Positions 41,063-49,543 of a stretch of 64,000 nt of DNA are shown piece by piece (positions within the stretch are counted from its first letter, which is position 1; the number at the start of each line of letters is the position of its first letter). This stretch comes from Streptomyces sp. NBC_00554 (GTDB lineage: Bacteria; Actinomycetota; Actinomycetes; Streptomycetales; Streptomycetaceae), in NCBI RefSeq assembly GCF_041431135.1, contig NZ_CP107799.1, positions 9,316,501 to 9,380,500 of the forward strand, in the 5' to 3' direction. The translations under genes were made by a program, and so were the position numbers. Under the pieces are notes generated by a model that worked only from the letters and a program-made list of their open reading frames with translations, was not told the origin of the DNA and did not search any database.

Positions 41063-41860
41063 ATGCCAGAGAGCAGTGTTTCCGCCCGGACCGCACCGGC
41101 GGCCACCCACGCGGGCCGCGTCGCGGTCGTCACCGGCGCGGCCCGCGGCCTCGGCGCCGCCATCGCCCGTGGGCTGGCGCGCCGCGGCGCGACCGTCGCC
41201 GCTGTCGATCTCACGACCGCCGAGCAGACCCAGGAAGAGATCGAGAAGGCCGGCGGCACGTGTGTCCCACTGATCGCCGATGTGTCCGACCCGGCCGCCG
41301 TACAGGCACTGCACGCAGCCGTGCGCGCCGTCTGCGGGCCGACCGACATCCTGGTCAACAACGCCGGGATCGCCGGCGTGGCACCGCTGGCCGACGTCGA
41401 CTTCGCCCATTGGCGCCGCGTGTTGTCGACCAACCTCGACTCCCAGTTCCTGATGGCCATGGCATTCGCCGGGGACATGCGGGAGCGCGGCTGGGGACGG
41501 ATCGTCAACATGAGTTCCTCGTCGATCTACACCACGACCAGGAACATGACGCCGTACATGGCCAGCAAGGCCGGGATCCTCGGCCTGACCAGTGGCCTGG
41601 CGAACGACCTCGCCGCCGACGGCATCACGGTCAACGCCGTGTCTCCGGCGTTCACCCGCACCCCGCTGATCGACGAAACGGTCGCCGAGGGGGCCATGCC
41701 GCCCGACATCAACACCCTCCTCGCCGACGAGCAGGCGATCAAGCGCCCAGCCGTGCCCGAGGACATGGTCGGCACGGTGCTGTTCCTCACCGGCGACGAC
41801 GCCGAGTTCGTCACCGCCAAGTTCATCGCCGCCGACGGCGGCTACACCCGCAACTACTGA
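41063..41860 (+). CDS. Short-chain dehydrogenase/reductase
   Basis: A 265-residue SDR with every classical motif: VVTGAARGLGAAIARGL, ILVNNAGIAG, Ser in NMSSSS, and YMASKAGILGL, closing with FIAADGGYTRNY. NAD(P)-dependent oxidation or reduction of a hydroxyl/keto group is expected. ATG 41063 follows AAGGAG. It lies 55 bases after the previous SDR; the pair may work on consecutive positions of one substrate or as a heterodimer. Confidence 0.9.
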   Translation: MPESSVSARTAPAATHAGRVAVVTGAARGLGAAIARGLARRGATVAAVDLTTAEQTQEEIEKAGGTCVPLIADVSDPAAVQALHAAVRAVCGPTDILVNNAGIAGVAPLADVDFAHWRRVLSTNLDSQFLMAMAFAGDMRERGWGRIVNMSSSSIYTTTRNMTPYMASKAGILGLTSGLANDLAADGITVNAVSPAFTRTPLIDETVAEGAMPPDINTLLADEQAIKRPAVPEDMVGTVLFLTGDDAEFVTAKFIAADGGYTRNY

Positions 41861-41885
41861 CTTCGACCCGCCCGCGAACCATCCC

Positions 41886-41907
41886 GCGCTTCCGCCCCGA
41901 AGCGCGC
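41886..41907 (+). terminator. Short hairpin after the second SDR gene
   Basis: CGCGCTTC (41886-41893) and GAAGCGCG (41900-41907) form an 8-base stem with a 6-base loop. It could attenuate transcription into the hydrolase gene. Confidence 0.4.
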
Positions 41908-41933
41908 CGGGCGCCTGATCGGAACCATTTGCT

Positions 41934-41976
41934 ACCAGACCAGCCGAATCAATTACCAGACCAGCCAAATCAATTG
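41934..41976. repeat. Two direct repeats before the MBL hydrolase gene
   Basis: TACCAGACCAGCCGAATCAA (from 41934) recurs as TACCAGACCAGCCAAATCAA (from 41955), a 21-base period and so two turns of the helix apart. Placed 20-65 bases before the ATG, this looks like a tandem protein-binding site. Confidence 0.6.
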
Positions 41977-41997
41977 ATTGTGAAAGGCAGTAGCGAC

Positions 41998-43065
41998 ATG
42001 TCTGAGCTCGATTCCTCCACGAACCGTCGTTCGTTCCTGGCCAGGTCAGCGAAGATCGCGGCCGTACCGGCGCTCGCCGCCGTGGCCGGCGGTGTCCTCG
42101 CCGAGCCGGCCGCCGCGGCCTCCACCGAACTGCCGGACTACGCCCCGATCCCCGCCTCGGCACTCGGCCCCGCGGTCAACGCCCAGGGCTATTACGTCGG
42201 CCGGATCAAGCGGAACCTGTACTGGGTCACCGACTCCACCTACCAGGCCGCGTTCCTGACGACCAAGGAAGGCGTCGTACTGTTCGACGCGCCTCCGACC
42301 ATCGGGCACAACCTGCAGCGCGCCATCAACGAGATCGCCGCCGCCAACGGCACCTCCAACAAGGTCACCCACATCGTCTACTCCCACCACCACGCCGACC
42401 ATCTCGGGGCCTCGTCCCTGTTCGGCCGTCACGTGGAGCGGATCGGCCACGTTGAGAACCGCCGGCTGCTGCTGCGCGACAACGACCCGACGCGCCCGGC
42501 ACCCAACGTCACCTTCGAGCGCCACAAGACCCTGCGCGTCGGCGGGGAGCGCATCGAACTGTTCCACAAGGGCACCAACCACAGCGCCGACAACATCTAC
42601 ATCCACTTCCCGGACCACGACGCCCTCATGCTCGTCGACATCGTCCTGCCCGGCTGGGTGCCGTTCCAGAACCTCAACATCAACGAGGACGTCCAGGGGG
42701 CCATCGCCGCGCCGGGCAAGGCCCTCGAGTACCCGTGGACCCACTACATCGGCGGGCACATGGGGCGCCTCGGCACCCGTCGCGACATGACCGTCCACCA
42801 GCAGTACGTCGACGACATCGTCGACGGGGTCAAGAAGGCGATGGCCAACGTCGACCCGACCCCGTTCTTCACCAAGTACGGCAACAACACCTGGGCAGGC
42901 GTCAAGACCTACCAGGACGCCCAGGCCGAGTACGCCGCCGCCCCGGTCATCAAGAAGTACACCGGCGTCCTGGCCGCCGCCGACGTCTACACCGCCAGCC
43001 ACGCCTTCACCATCCTCGAGTCCATCCGCCTCGACCTCGGCTACGGCTCCCAGGTCCACGCCTGA
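41998..43065 (+). CDS. Tat-exported metallo-beta-lactamase-fold hydrolase
   Basis: A 355-residue protein. Residues 1-42 are a twin-arginine signal (NRRSFLARSAKI, then a hydrophobic stretch and AEPAAAAS cleavage-like region). The mature part has the MBL zinc motif SHHHADHLG, then HKGTNHSADN, the bridging Asp in MLVDIVLPGW and a late His in YIGGHMGRLG. It is therefore a metal-dependent hydrolase folded before export. Lactones, beta-lactams or sulfate/phosphate esters are possible substrates. AAAGG lies nine bases before ATG 41998. Export separates it from the cytoplasmic SDRs of the same group, so it may release their substrate outside the cell. Confidence 0.85.
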   Translation: MSELDSSTNRRSFLARSAKIAAVPALAAVAGGVLAEPAAAASTELPDYAPIPASALGPAVNAQGYYVGRIKRNLYWVTDSTYQAAFLTTKEGVVLFDAPPTIGHNLQRAINEIAAANGTSNKVTHIVYSHHHADHLGASSLFGRHVERIGHVENRRLLLRDNDPTRPAPNVTFERHKTLRVGGERIELFHKGTNHSADNIYIHFPDHDALMLVDIVLPGWVPFQNLNINEDVQGAIAAPGKALEYPWTHYIGGHMGRLGTRRDMTVHQQYVDDIVDGVKKAMANVDPTPFFTKYGNNTWAGVKTYQDAQAEYAAAPVIKKYTGVLAAADVYTASHAFTILESIRLDLGYGSQVHA

Positions 43066-43088
43066 GCATGGCAAGACATGGCAAGACC

Positions 43089-43123
43089 AGGTCCCTGCCG
43101 CTGTGGGGGAGCGGCGGGGACCT
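43089..43123 (+). terminator. Hairpin terminator after the MBL hydrolase gene
   Basis: AGGTCCCTGCCGCT (43089-43102) pairs with AGCGGCGGGGACCT (43110-43123) with one G-U, giving a 14-base stem and 7-base loop. The aldo/keto reductase may therefore have its own promoter. Confidence 0.65.
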
Positions 43124-43226
43124 GCCACACCTGGTCCTCGATCCAGCCGTCCGGCAATCAGCCCATCAACACACGTACACCACCGTGCACTTCACGGCCG
43201 AGCGGCCTCGGCAAAGGAGAAACGTC

Positions 43227-44123
43227 GTGTCAGGTTCCGTACACGATCTCGAACAGGCCGGGTCATTCGCACTCGGCAACTGGCGCGTACGCAGAGTCGG
43301 TTACGGCGCGATGCAGCTGGCCGGTGCCAACGTCTTCGGGCCGCCCCGCGACCGCGACGAAGCCCTGCGTGTGCTGCGTGCCGTGGTCGAGAGCGGGGTC
43401 AACCACATCGACACCGCCCAGTTCTACGGACCGGGAGTGGTGAACGACCTCATCCGCGAGGCGCTGCACCCCTACCCGGCCGACTTGGCGATCGTGAGCA
43501 AGGTGGCCGCCCGCCGTGACGCCGACGGCGCCGTGCTGCGGTTCGACGAGCCGGACCAACTGCGCCAGGGCATCGAAGACAACCTGGCCACCCTGGGCAC
43601 CAGCCGCCTGGCGGCCGTGAACCTGCGCATCATGGACCACTCCCCGCCCGGCAAACGGTTCGACGCCCAACTGGCGAGCCTGATCCGAGCCCGCGACGAG
43701 GGCCTCATCGACGGGATCGGCCTGAGCAACATCTCGCGGCAGCACCTGTTGCGAGCCGTCGACCAGACCGAGATCGTCTGCGTGCAGAACCTGTTCAACC
43801 TGGCGGACCAGAGTTCTGCGGACGTCCTGACCGAGTGCACGCTACGCGGTATCGCCTTCGTTCCGTTCTGCCCGCTCGGGTGGCCGCGCGCCACCCAGAA
43901 AAAGATCCTCACCAGCCCTGTACTCGCGGCGCTGGGATCCAGGTTGCAGGCCTCCCCGGCGCAGATCGCCCTCGCGTGGCTTCTCGACCTCGCACCGAAC
44001 ATTCTGCTCATCCCCGGAACCAGCACCCGCACGCACCTGACCGAGAACCTCCACGCCGCCGGCGTCGAACTCGACGATGCCTCCCGCGAGGAGTTGGCCA
44101 GGTACTTCCCGGCCGCCAAATGA
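43227..44123 (+). CDS. Aldo/keto reductase
   Basis: A 298-residue AKR. It has the barrel start LGNWRVRRVGYGAMQL, catalytic Asp/Tyr in HIDTAQFYGP, Lys in VSKVAA and the NADPH-binding C-terminus ILLIPGTSTRTHLTENL. It belongs to the oxidoreductase group often found as a resolved cytoplasmic carbonyl reductase using NADPH. GTG 43227 follows AAAGGAGA. It lies between the hydrolase and a converging MarR gene. Confidence 0.88.
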   Translation: MSGSVHDLEQAGSFALGNWRVRRVGYGAMQLAGANVFGPPRDRDEALRVLRAVVESGVNHIDTAQFYGPGVVNDLIREALHPYPADLAIVSKVAARRDADGAVLRFDEPDQLRQGIEDNLATLGTSRLAAVNLRIMDHSPPGKRFDAQLASLIRARDEGLIDGIGLSNISRQHLLRAVDQTEIVCVQNLFNLADQSSADVLTECTLRGIAFVPFCPLGWPRATQKKILTSPVLAALGSRLQASPAQIALAWLLDLAPNILLIPGTSTRTHLTENLHAAGVELDDASREELARYFPAAK

Positions 44124-44218
44124 TCGGGCTTGACCGGTCCCGTCGGAGGAGCATCGACTCCGTCACAGGAGCACCGACTCCGCCGGAGTAGCACCGACAG
44201 GAATGAGCCCGCGGCGGC

Positions 44219-44692
44219 TCAGGTGCGGCGGGCGGCTGTGTAGGCGCGCTCCAGTTCCGCCGCCGCGGTCATGAAGCCTTCCTGCCCGGTCTTCTGGATC
44301 GCTTCCACAGCGAGCTGCTCAAGTGTCATCCACACAGCGGTGATTGGCTTGCGCATCGCTTCTCCGTTCTCGGAGAGCGAGACGATCATGGCTCTGCGGT
44401 CGCTGGCGGACGGCTCACGGGTGAGCAGGCCGGCATCCACCATCCGTCTGATCGAACGCGACACCGTCGAGTGGTCAAGACCCACGGCCTGCTGGAGCTC
44501 GGCCTGGGTCTGGCCGTTCCTCTCGAAGAGCTGCATGAGGATGAGCTCCTGCCCTGGGTGCAGACCGATGTCGGAGAGCAACTCGGCGCCGTAGCCGTGT
44601 AGGGCCCGGGCCAGCGCGAACAGCCCGAAGCTCACGGGTGCGGTGGCTATCAGGGCGGGTCGGCGGATCATCCCCTCCGGAGCATCTGCCAT
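44219..44692 (-). CDS. MarR-family transcriptional regulator
   Basis: A 157-residue MarR protein: PGQELILMQLFERNGQTQAE, recognition helix QAVGLDHSTVSRSIRRM and wing REPSASDRRAMIVSLSENG. ATG 44692 follows GGGAGGACC; the open frame continues to 44746 over the operator region. It is closely related to the MarR at 45757 (same PGQELILMQL and STVSRS segments), so the two flank the SnoaL-like gene as duplicated regulators. The upstream gap contains a repeated GCTAGACA element, probably its operator. Confidence 0.88.
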   Translation of the reverse strand: MADAPEGMIRRPALIATAPVSFGLFALARALHGYGAELLSDIGLHPGQELILMQLFERNGQTQAELQQAVGLDHSTVSRSIRRMVDAGLLTREPSASDRRAMIVSLSENGEAMRKPITAVWMTLEQLAVEAIQKTGQEGFMTAAAELERAYTAARRT

Positions 44693-45162
44693 GGACGGTC
44701 CTCCCGAAATCAGGGTGCGATTGCTTGACATTGTGTGGCTAGACACGTAATTATGTAGCTAGACAAGTTCTTCTGGCGCCGGATCACGCTTTCCCTGGTT
44801 GACCTGCGCAGGAAGCACTTTAGTGAAGGTGGTTCGCATGCCCCGGTTGGGTCGTCTGTGGATCATCGGCACGTGCGACACCTGGTCCCGGGGTCGGCTT
44901 CGGCCGACGGTGCACCAGCTGCGGTGGACGGCCTCAACCTGCTGTCACTGAGCTGTCTGCGGTAGCCCTCTGCATCGCTGCCCCCGTCTCCAGCCTCCGC
45001 GGCGGGCTCACCGACGTCCGGCAACGCCGGTGCGTCGCCCCTGCCGAACTGTTTCCGGCCTTTCCAGCGACGGCGCGTTCGTCGTTCCGGCGGCCGCCCA
45101 TGCCACTTCCGGCGGTTCGCCATCGATATCGCCCGTTTGTCATCAATGAATCGGAGTAAATG
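44693..45162. promoter_or_regulatory. Divergent 470-base gap with repeated GCTAGACA operator
   Basis: GTGTGGCTAGACACG (44734-44748) and ATGTAGCTAGACAAG (44753-44767) are spaced 19 bases apart and flanked by TTGCTTGACATTG. They look like tandem MarR sites controlling the regulator and the SnoaL-like gene. No gene is recognisable in 44780-45150; short open frames there have no support. Confidence 0.5.
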
Positions 45163-45579
45163 ATGAGTACCTCCCTCACTGCCGTTGACCTGCTGCGGCG
45201 CAGCCTGGACAAGTTCCTCGCCAAGGACATGAAGGGTTGGGCGGACCTGTGCGCCGACGACGTCGTCGCCGAGTTCCCCTTCGCTCCTGAGGGCACTCCG
45301 ACGAGGCTGGAAGGCCGCGATGCCGTCTACGAGTACCTGCGCAACTATCCCGACGTCATCGACGTACGCACGCTCCCCTCGGTGCGGATCCATGCGACCG
45401 ACGACCCGAATCTGGCCGTCGCGGAATGGAGCGCCTCCGGCACGGTCCTGACCAACGGGAACCCCTACGAGATGAGCTATGCCACCTTCGTGACGATCCG
45501 CGACGGTCAGATCGTCAACTACCGCGAATACTGGAACCCGCAGGCCTTCCTGGCGGCCATGAGCGGCTCGGAGTTCTAG
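45163..45579 (+). CDS. SnoaL-like/NTF2-fold protein
   Basis: A 138-residue NTF2-like protein: TAVDLLRRSLDKFLAKDMKGWADLCADDVVAEFPFAPEGTPTRLEGRDAV, then a beta-sheet with IRDGQIVNYREYWNPQAF, a typical SnoaL ending. Proteins of this fold bind small hydrophobic molecules or act as cyclases or isomerases. ATG 45163 (or 45160) follows GGAG. It is flanked by two related MarR regulators, one divergent and one downstream. Confidence 0.82.
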   Translation: MSTSLTAVDLLRRSLDKFLAKDMKGWADLCADDVVAEFPFAPEGTPTRLEGRDAVYEYLRNYPDVIDVRTLPSVRIHATDDPNLAVAEWSASGTVLTNGNPYEMSYATFVTIRDGQIVNYREYWNPQAFLAAMSGSEF

Positions 45580-45619
45580 AGGGCGAGGATCGGGACAAGT
45601 GGCCGGACCCTGAGCAGTG

Positions 45620-45656
45620 TCGGCCGACCCCACCCCATGCGGGCGGGGCCGGCCGA
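45620..45656 (+). terminator. Hairpin terminator after the SnoaL-like gene
   Basis: TCGGCCGACCCC (45620-45631) pairs with GGGGCCGGCCGA (45645-45656) with a single G-U around a 13-base loop. Confidence 0.55.
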
Positions 45657-45756
45657 TGCCGGCGCACGGGCCGGAGGCACTCCCAGACCGCTGGTCAGGC
45701 GTGTGTCCGCTCGCCCGGTTAGACTCCCTCGCGGGTGCGAGTGGAGGATGCGGCGG

Positions 45757-46245
45757 ATGGCAGAACACAGGGCGGACACGACTTCGGAGGGCGTCCTTGT
45801 GCGTCCGGGAACCGCGGATGGCGGACCGGTTAGTTACGCGATCATCGCTCTGGCGCGAGTGCACGGCGGGTACGCCGGCGAACTGTTGCGCGGTCTCGGT
45901 CTCCACGTAGGCCAGGAGCTGATCCTGATGCAGCTTCTGGAACGCGATCACCAGAGCCAGTCCGAGCTTCTCAAGGCCTTGGGTATGGAGCATTCCACGG
46001 TGTCGCGGTCCCTTCGCCGGATGCAGGAGGCCGGGTTCGTGACCCGCAAGCCGGCGGACCGTGACCGCAGGGTCATGATCGTGTCCCTGACGGAGAAGGG
46101 GAAGGCGACTCGTGAGCCGCTCGCCCAGATGATGGCGAGGCTGGAGCAAGCCACCGTGGAGTCCCTCGACGAGGCGTCCCGCGAGACGTTCATCGCTCTC
46201 GCGCGGGCGATGGAGTGCACGATCTCGGCTCAACGCGGTCGGTGA
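45757..46245 (+). CDS. MarR-family transcriptional regulator
   Basis: A 162-residue MarR protein with GQELILMQLLERDHQSQSE, recognition helix KALGMEHSTVSRSLRRM and wing RKPADRDRRVMIVSLTEKG. ATG 45757 is nine bases after GGAGG; ATG 45748 touches the same GGAGG and is less likely. A paralogue of the MarR at 44219-44692. It converges on the pirin gene. Confidence 0.88.
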   Translation: MAEHRADTTSEGVLVRPGTADGGPVSYAIIALARVHGGYAGELLRGLGLHVGQELILMQLLERDHQSQSELLKALGMEHSTVSRSLRRMQEAGFVTRKPADRDRRVMIVSLTEKGKATREPLAQMMARLEQATVESLDEASRETFIALARAMECTISAQRGR

Positions 46246-46337
46246 ACTCGCAGTCCACGGGCGGCGGATGACGGCTCGCGGGCGGACAGCAGGGCCGGAG
46301 CGACTTCGGGTGACGCACCCGTGCTCATGTGCTCACG

Positions 46338-47303
46338 TCAGCGGACCCTTCCCCGTGCTTTCAGTGGCACCGGCGGCAGTTCGGGGGCGGGCAGCGGTGA
46401 CCCGTCGTACCCCTTCACTTCGCCGAAGCGGGTGCCGGTCATCCACTCGGAGCGGGCCTGTGCGATGTCCTCCTGGGAACGCCCGACGAAGTTCCACCAC
46501 ATGACGATCTTCTCCTCGAAGGGTTCACCACCGAGCAGCAGCAGTCCGCTGTCGCTGAGGGCACGCAGCGGGAGTTCGGTCCGCCCGCAACCCAGATAGA
46601 GCATCGATCCCGGGTCCAGACGCACTCCGTCGACCTCGGTGGCTCCCGACATCGTCAGCACGGCGTACTCGAAGTCGGGATTTACCGGCAGTCGTACGTT
46701 GGTACCCTCGGCGATCGTGAGATCGGCGCCGACCAGCGGGGAGTACGTGGTGCCCGGCGAGGCCGTGTGGTCCAACTCGCCCAGGATGACGGTGGCGGTG
46801 AGGCCCGAGGCCGTGACTACGGGCAGGTCGGCGTGGTGCTCAAAGGCGGGTGTGACGTCGCGGTGGGCATCGGGCAGGGCGACCCACAGTTGAGCGCCGT
46901 GTAGGAAGCGGGGATGGGACTGAGTGCTCTGCTCGGCGTGGGCGATGGCTCGGCCGGCTGTCATCAGGCCGAGTTCGCGGGGCCGGATGGTCGACTCACT
47001 GCCGATGCTGTCGCGGTGCAGTACTTCGCCGGCGTGCAGCCAGCTGACCGTCTGCAAACCGGTGTGCGGGTGCGGCGGGACCCGCATGCCGGGCTCGTCC
47101 GCGATGTCGTCGGGACCGTAGTGGTCCACGAAGCACCAGGCGCCGACCATCCGGCGCCCGAGATTGGGCAGCAACCGGCGGACCACGGTCGAGCTGCCGA
47201 TCTGTGCCTCCCGGGGGCTGAGGAGTTCGCGGACCGGGTGGGCGGAGACGTCGGATCGCCCGCCGCACAGGCGGGTCGGTGGGTGGATTTCGAGATTGCT
47301 CAT
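46338..47303 (-). CDS. Pirin-family bicupin protein
   Basis: A 321-residue pirin. The N-terminal cupin has the metal-binding pattern VPPHPHTGLQTVSWLHAGEVLHRDSIG (His-x-His plus a later His and Glu), followed by the pirin segment RFLHGAQLWVALP and a second cupin-like half. Bacterial pirins bind iron; some are quercetinases or bind pyruvate dehydrogenase. Metal ligands are intact, so it is probably functional. It lies 68 bases after the GNAT gene on the same strand, suggesting one operon divergent from a MarR gene. Confidence 0.9.
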   Translation of the reverse strand: MSNLEIHPPTRLCGGRSDVSAHPVRELLSPREAQIGSSTVVRRLLPNLGRRMVGAWCFVDHYGPDDIADEPGMRVPPHPHTGLQTVSWLHAGEVLHRDSIGSESTIRPRELGLMTAGRAIAHAEQSTQSHPRFLHGAQLWVALPDAHRDVTPAFEHHADLPVVTASGLTATVILGELDHTASPGTTYSPLVGADLTIAEGTNVRLPVNPDFEYAVLTMSGATEVDGVRLDPGSMLYLGCGRTELPLRALSDSGLLLLGGEPFEEKIVMWWNFVGRSQEDIAQARSEWMTGTRFGEVKGYDGSPLPAPELPPVPLKARGRVR

Positions 47304-47371
47304 GGGCCTTCGCCCCTTCCGTCAGCGATGCGCCCGGGTGATCCGGACCGCATTCTCAGGGATCAACCGGC

Positions 47372-47677
47372 TCACAGCCCGAACCGGGCGCGCTGCCCCT
47401 CGGGCACCAGGTCGACGTACTCAGGGTGCTTGGAGATCCAGCCGCGGATGTACGCGCAGAACGGAAGCACGGCGAGCCCCTGCTCCCTGGCCGAGTCGAG
47501 GGCTGCCCGAGCGAGTTTCCCCGCCAGGCCGCGTCCCTCGAAGCGGGGGTCGATCTCGGTGTGGATGAAGGCGATCTCGTCCTTGAACCGGTGATATTCG
47601 GCGAACCCGACCCTCTCCTCCGCTTCGAAGATTTCGAAACGCGACTGATCCGGATTGTCTGCAACCAGGGTTCCCAT
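47372..47677 (-). CDS. Small GNAT-fold N-acetyltransferase (YidJ/Gcn5-like)
   Basis: A 101-residue minimal GNAT protein: VGFAEYHRFKDEIAFIHTEIDPRFEGRGLAGKLARAALDSAREQGLAVLPFCAYIRGWISKHPEY. The acetyl-CoA loop appears as RFEGRGLAGKL. The HTEIDPRFEGRG pattern and C-terminal FCAYIRGWISKHPEYVDLV define the small N-acetyltransferase-related family. ATG 47677 follows AAGGAGGAG. It is the first gene of a probable operon with pirin and is divergent from a MarR gene with a perfect palindromic operator in between. Confidence 0.88.
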   Translation of the reverse strand: MGTLVADNPDQSRFEIFEAEERVGFAEYHRFKDEIAFIHTEIDPRFEGRGLAGKLARAALDSAREQGLAVLPFCAYIRGWISKHPEYVDLVPEGQRARFGL

Positions 47678-47742
47678 CGCTCCTCCTTGAGTGCCGTCAC
47701 TGATGGCTGGCGCCGAGTGCGCGTGTGTCCCTCTGGGCGATT

Positions 47743-47762
47743 CTAGTTGATGCATCAACTAG
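47743..47762. promoter_or_regulatory. Perfect palindromic MarR operator
   Basis: CTAGTTGATGCATCAACTAG is a perfect 20-base palindrome between the GNAT and marR genes. A close match, at 48369-48392, precedes the luciferase-like gene on the other side of marR, indicating shared control by the MarR at 47818. Confidence 0.8.
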
Positions 47763-47817
47763 AGCAGGATGGAGTACCGCAAGATGACGCGTCAACAAAT
47801 CGTTTACGCTGGAGCGT

Positions 47818-48285
47818 ATGACTGAGGCGACGCGCTGGCTCACCGAAACCGAGCAACACGCCTGGCGCAGCTTCGTCAGCCTGCAGGAGAAACTCGTCGG
47901 TCGGCTGGCCCGCGAGGTGCAGGCCGATTCGGGTCTGTCCGGCGCCGACTACGGCGTCCTTGTGCACCTCACCGAGGTGCCGGAGGGGCGACTGCCTGTA
48001 CTGGCGTTGGCCAAGGCGGTGGAGTGGGAGAAGAGCCGGATGTCCCACCATGTCAATCGGATGGCCAAGCGCGGTCTGGTCGTCCGGGAGGACTGCCCCA
48101 CTGATGGACGGGTGGCGTTCATTGCCGTCACCCCTGCCGGCCGCGAAGCCATCGCCGCCGCGGCCCCTCGTCATGTCGAAGCGGTCCGTCGCCTGTTCAT
48201 CGATCCGCTCGGCCCGGCAGAGCTTGCCATGCTCGACCAGATCTCCAACCGGCTCCTCGAAGGGCTGGGCAAAGACTGCCTGTGA
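47818..48285 (+). CDS. MarR-family transcriptional regulator
   Basis: A 155-residue MarR protein with SGADYGVLVHLTEVPEGRLPVLALAKAVEWEKSRMSHHVNRMAKRGLVVREDCPTDGRVAFIAVTPAG. The recognition helix is EWEKSRMSHHVNRM. Palindromic operators lie on both sides of the gene (47743 and 48369), so it probably represses itself, the GNAT-pirin operon and the luciferase-like gene. Loss of repression would need a ligand, unknown. Confidence 0.9.
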   Translation: MTEATRWLTETEQHAWRSFVSLQEKLVGRLAREVQADSGLSGADYGVLVHLTEVPEGRLPVLALAKAVEWEKSRMSHHVNRMAKRGLVVREDCPTDGRVAFIAVTPAGREAIAAAAPRHVEAVRRLFIDPLGPAELAMLDQISNRLLEGLGKDCL

Positions 48286-48368
48286 TTGAGCGGTACGGGG
48301 CGCGGCGACCCCGCTGATCTGAGGTGTCACCCCTTGTCGGAATAGAGGCGGGGCGTTGCATGTTCATC

Positions 48369-48392
48369 ATATGGTTGATGTGTCAACTATAT
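48369..48392. promoter_or_regulatory. Second MarR operator, before the luciferase-like gene
   Basis: ATATGGTTGATGTGTCAACT and its continuation form a near-perfect inverted repeat (GTTGA-TGTG-TCAAC core) related to the palindrome at 47743. It lies 17 bases before ATG 48410. Confidence 0.7.
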
Positions 48393-48409
48393 GAAAGAGG
48401 GTGAGCGCG

Positions 48410-49513
48410 ATGCAGATCGGGATCTTCACCGTCGGTGATGTCACCGCCGATCCGACCACGGGCCGGACGCCGACCGAGCACGAGCGGATCAAGGCGATGG
48501 TCGCCATCGCGCAGAAGGCCGAGGAGGTCGGCCTGGACGTGTTCGCGACCGGCGAGCACCACAACCCGCCCTTCGTACCGTCGTCCCCCACGACCATGCT
48601 CGGCTGGATCGCGGCGCGCACCAACCGGATCATCCTGTCCACGGCCACCACGCTGATCACCACCAACGACCCGGTGAAGATCGCCGAGGACTTCGCCATG
48701 CTTCACCACCTGGCCGACGGGCGCGTGGACCTGATGATGGGCCGCGGCAACACCGGCCCCGTCTACCCCTGGTTCGGCAAGGACATCCGCCAGGGCATCA
48801 ACCTCGCCATCGAGAACTACGCCCTGCTGCACCGTTTGTGGCGCGAGGACGTCGTCGACTGGGAGGGCAGGTTCCGCACGCCGCTGCAGAGCTTCACTTC
48901 CACCCCCCGGCCTCTGGACGACGTACCGCCGTTCGTCTGGCACGGATCGATCCGCTCCCCGGAGATCGCCGAGCAGGCCGCCTATTACGGCGACGGCTTC
49001 TTCGCCAACAACATCTTCTGGCCCAAGGAACACTTCCAGCGGCTCATAGGCCTCTACCGGGAGCGGTACGCGCACTACGGCCACGGCACACCGGAGCAGG
49101 CCATCGTCGGCGTCGGCGGCCACATCTTCATGCGCCGCAACTCCCAGGACGCCGTACGGGAGTACCGGCCGTTCTTCGACCACTCACCCCAGATGGGCGG
49201 CGGCCCTTCGTTGGAGCAGTACATGGAGCAGACCCCGCTGATCGTGGGCAGCCCCCAGGAGGTCATCGACAAGACGCTGACCTTCCGCGAGCACTTCGGG
49301 GACTATCAGCGCCAGTTGTTCAACGTCGACGGTGTGGGCGTACCGCTGAAGACCGTGCTGGAACAGCTCGACATGCTCGGCGAAGAGGTGGTCCCGGTCC
49401 TGCGCAAGGAGTTTGCCAGGAACCGGCCCGCGGACGTTCCCGACGGCCCGACCCATGTCGCGCTGCGCGAAGCGCGCGACGACCGGGCCGGGTCCGCGGG
49501 TTCGGCGGCCTGA
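48410..49513 (+). CDS. LLM-class flavin-dependent oxidoreductase
   Basis: A 367-residue luciferase-like monooxygenase: MQIGIFTVGDVTADP at the start, GLDVFATGEHHNPPFVPSSPTTMLGWIAARTNRI, and VDLMMGRGNTGPVYPWFGKD, typical of the bacterial-luciferase subfamily using FMNH2 supplied by a separate reductase. ATG 48410 lies about nine bases after AGAGG; GTG 48401 is adjacent to it and less likely. The upstream operator ties it to the MarR at 47818. Converges on the LtrA gene. Confidence 0.9.
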   Translation: MQIGIFTVGDVTADPTTGRTPTEHERIKAMVAIAQKAEEVGLDVFATGEHHNPPFVPSSPTTMLGWIAARTNRIILSTATTLITTNDPVKIAEDFAMLHHLADGRVDLMMGRGNTGPVYPWFGKDIRQGINLAIENYALLHRLWREDVVDWEGRFRTPLQSFTSTPRPLDDVPPFVWHGSIRSPEIAEQAAYYGDGFFANNIFWPKEHFQRLIGLYRERYAHYGHGTPEQAIVGVGGHIFMRRNSQDAVREYRPFFDHSPQMGGGPSLEQYMEQTPLIVGSPQEVIDKTLTFREHFGDYQRQLFNVDGVGVPLKTVLEQLDMLGEEVVPVLRKEFARNRPADVPDGPTHVALREARDDRAGSAGSAA

Positions 49514-49543
49514 AACGGCAGCGCGCCGATACGAGTGAAAGGC

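Noticed and set aside
39589..41511. A 640-codon minus-strand frame containing GHWPLAT repeats
   Set aside because: The repeats are only the translation of the 7-bp minisatellite, and the rest is antisense to the SDR genes.
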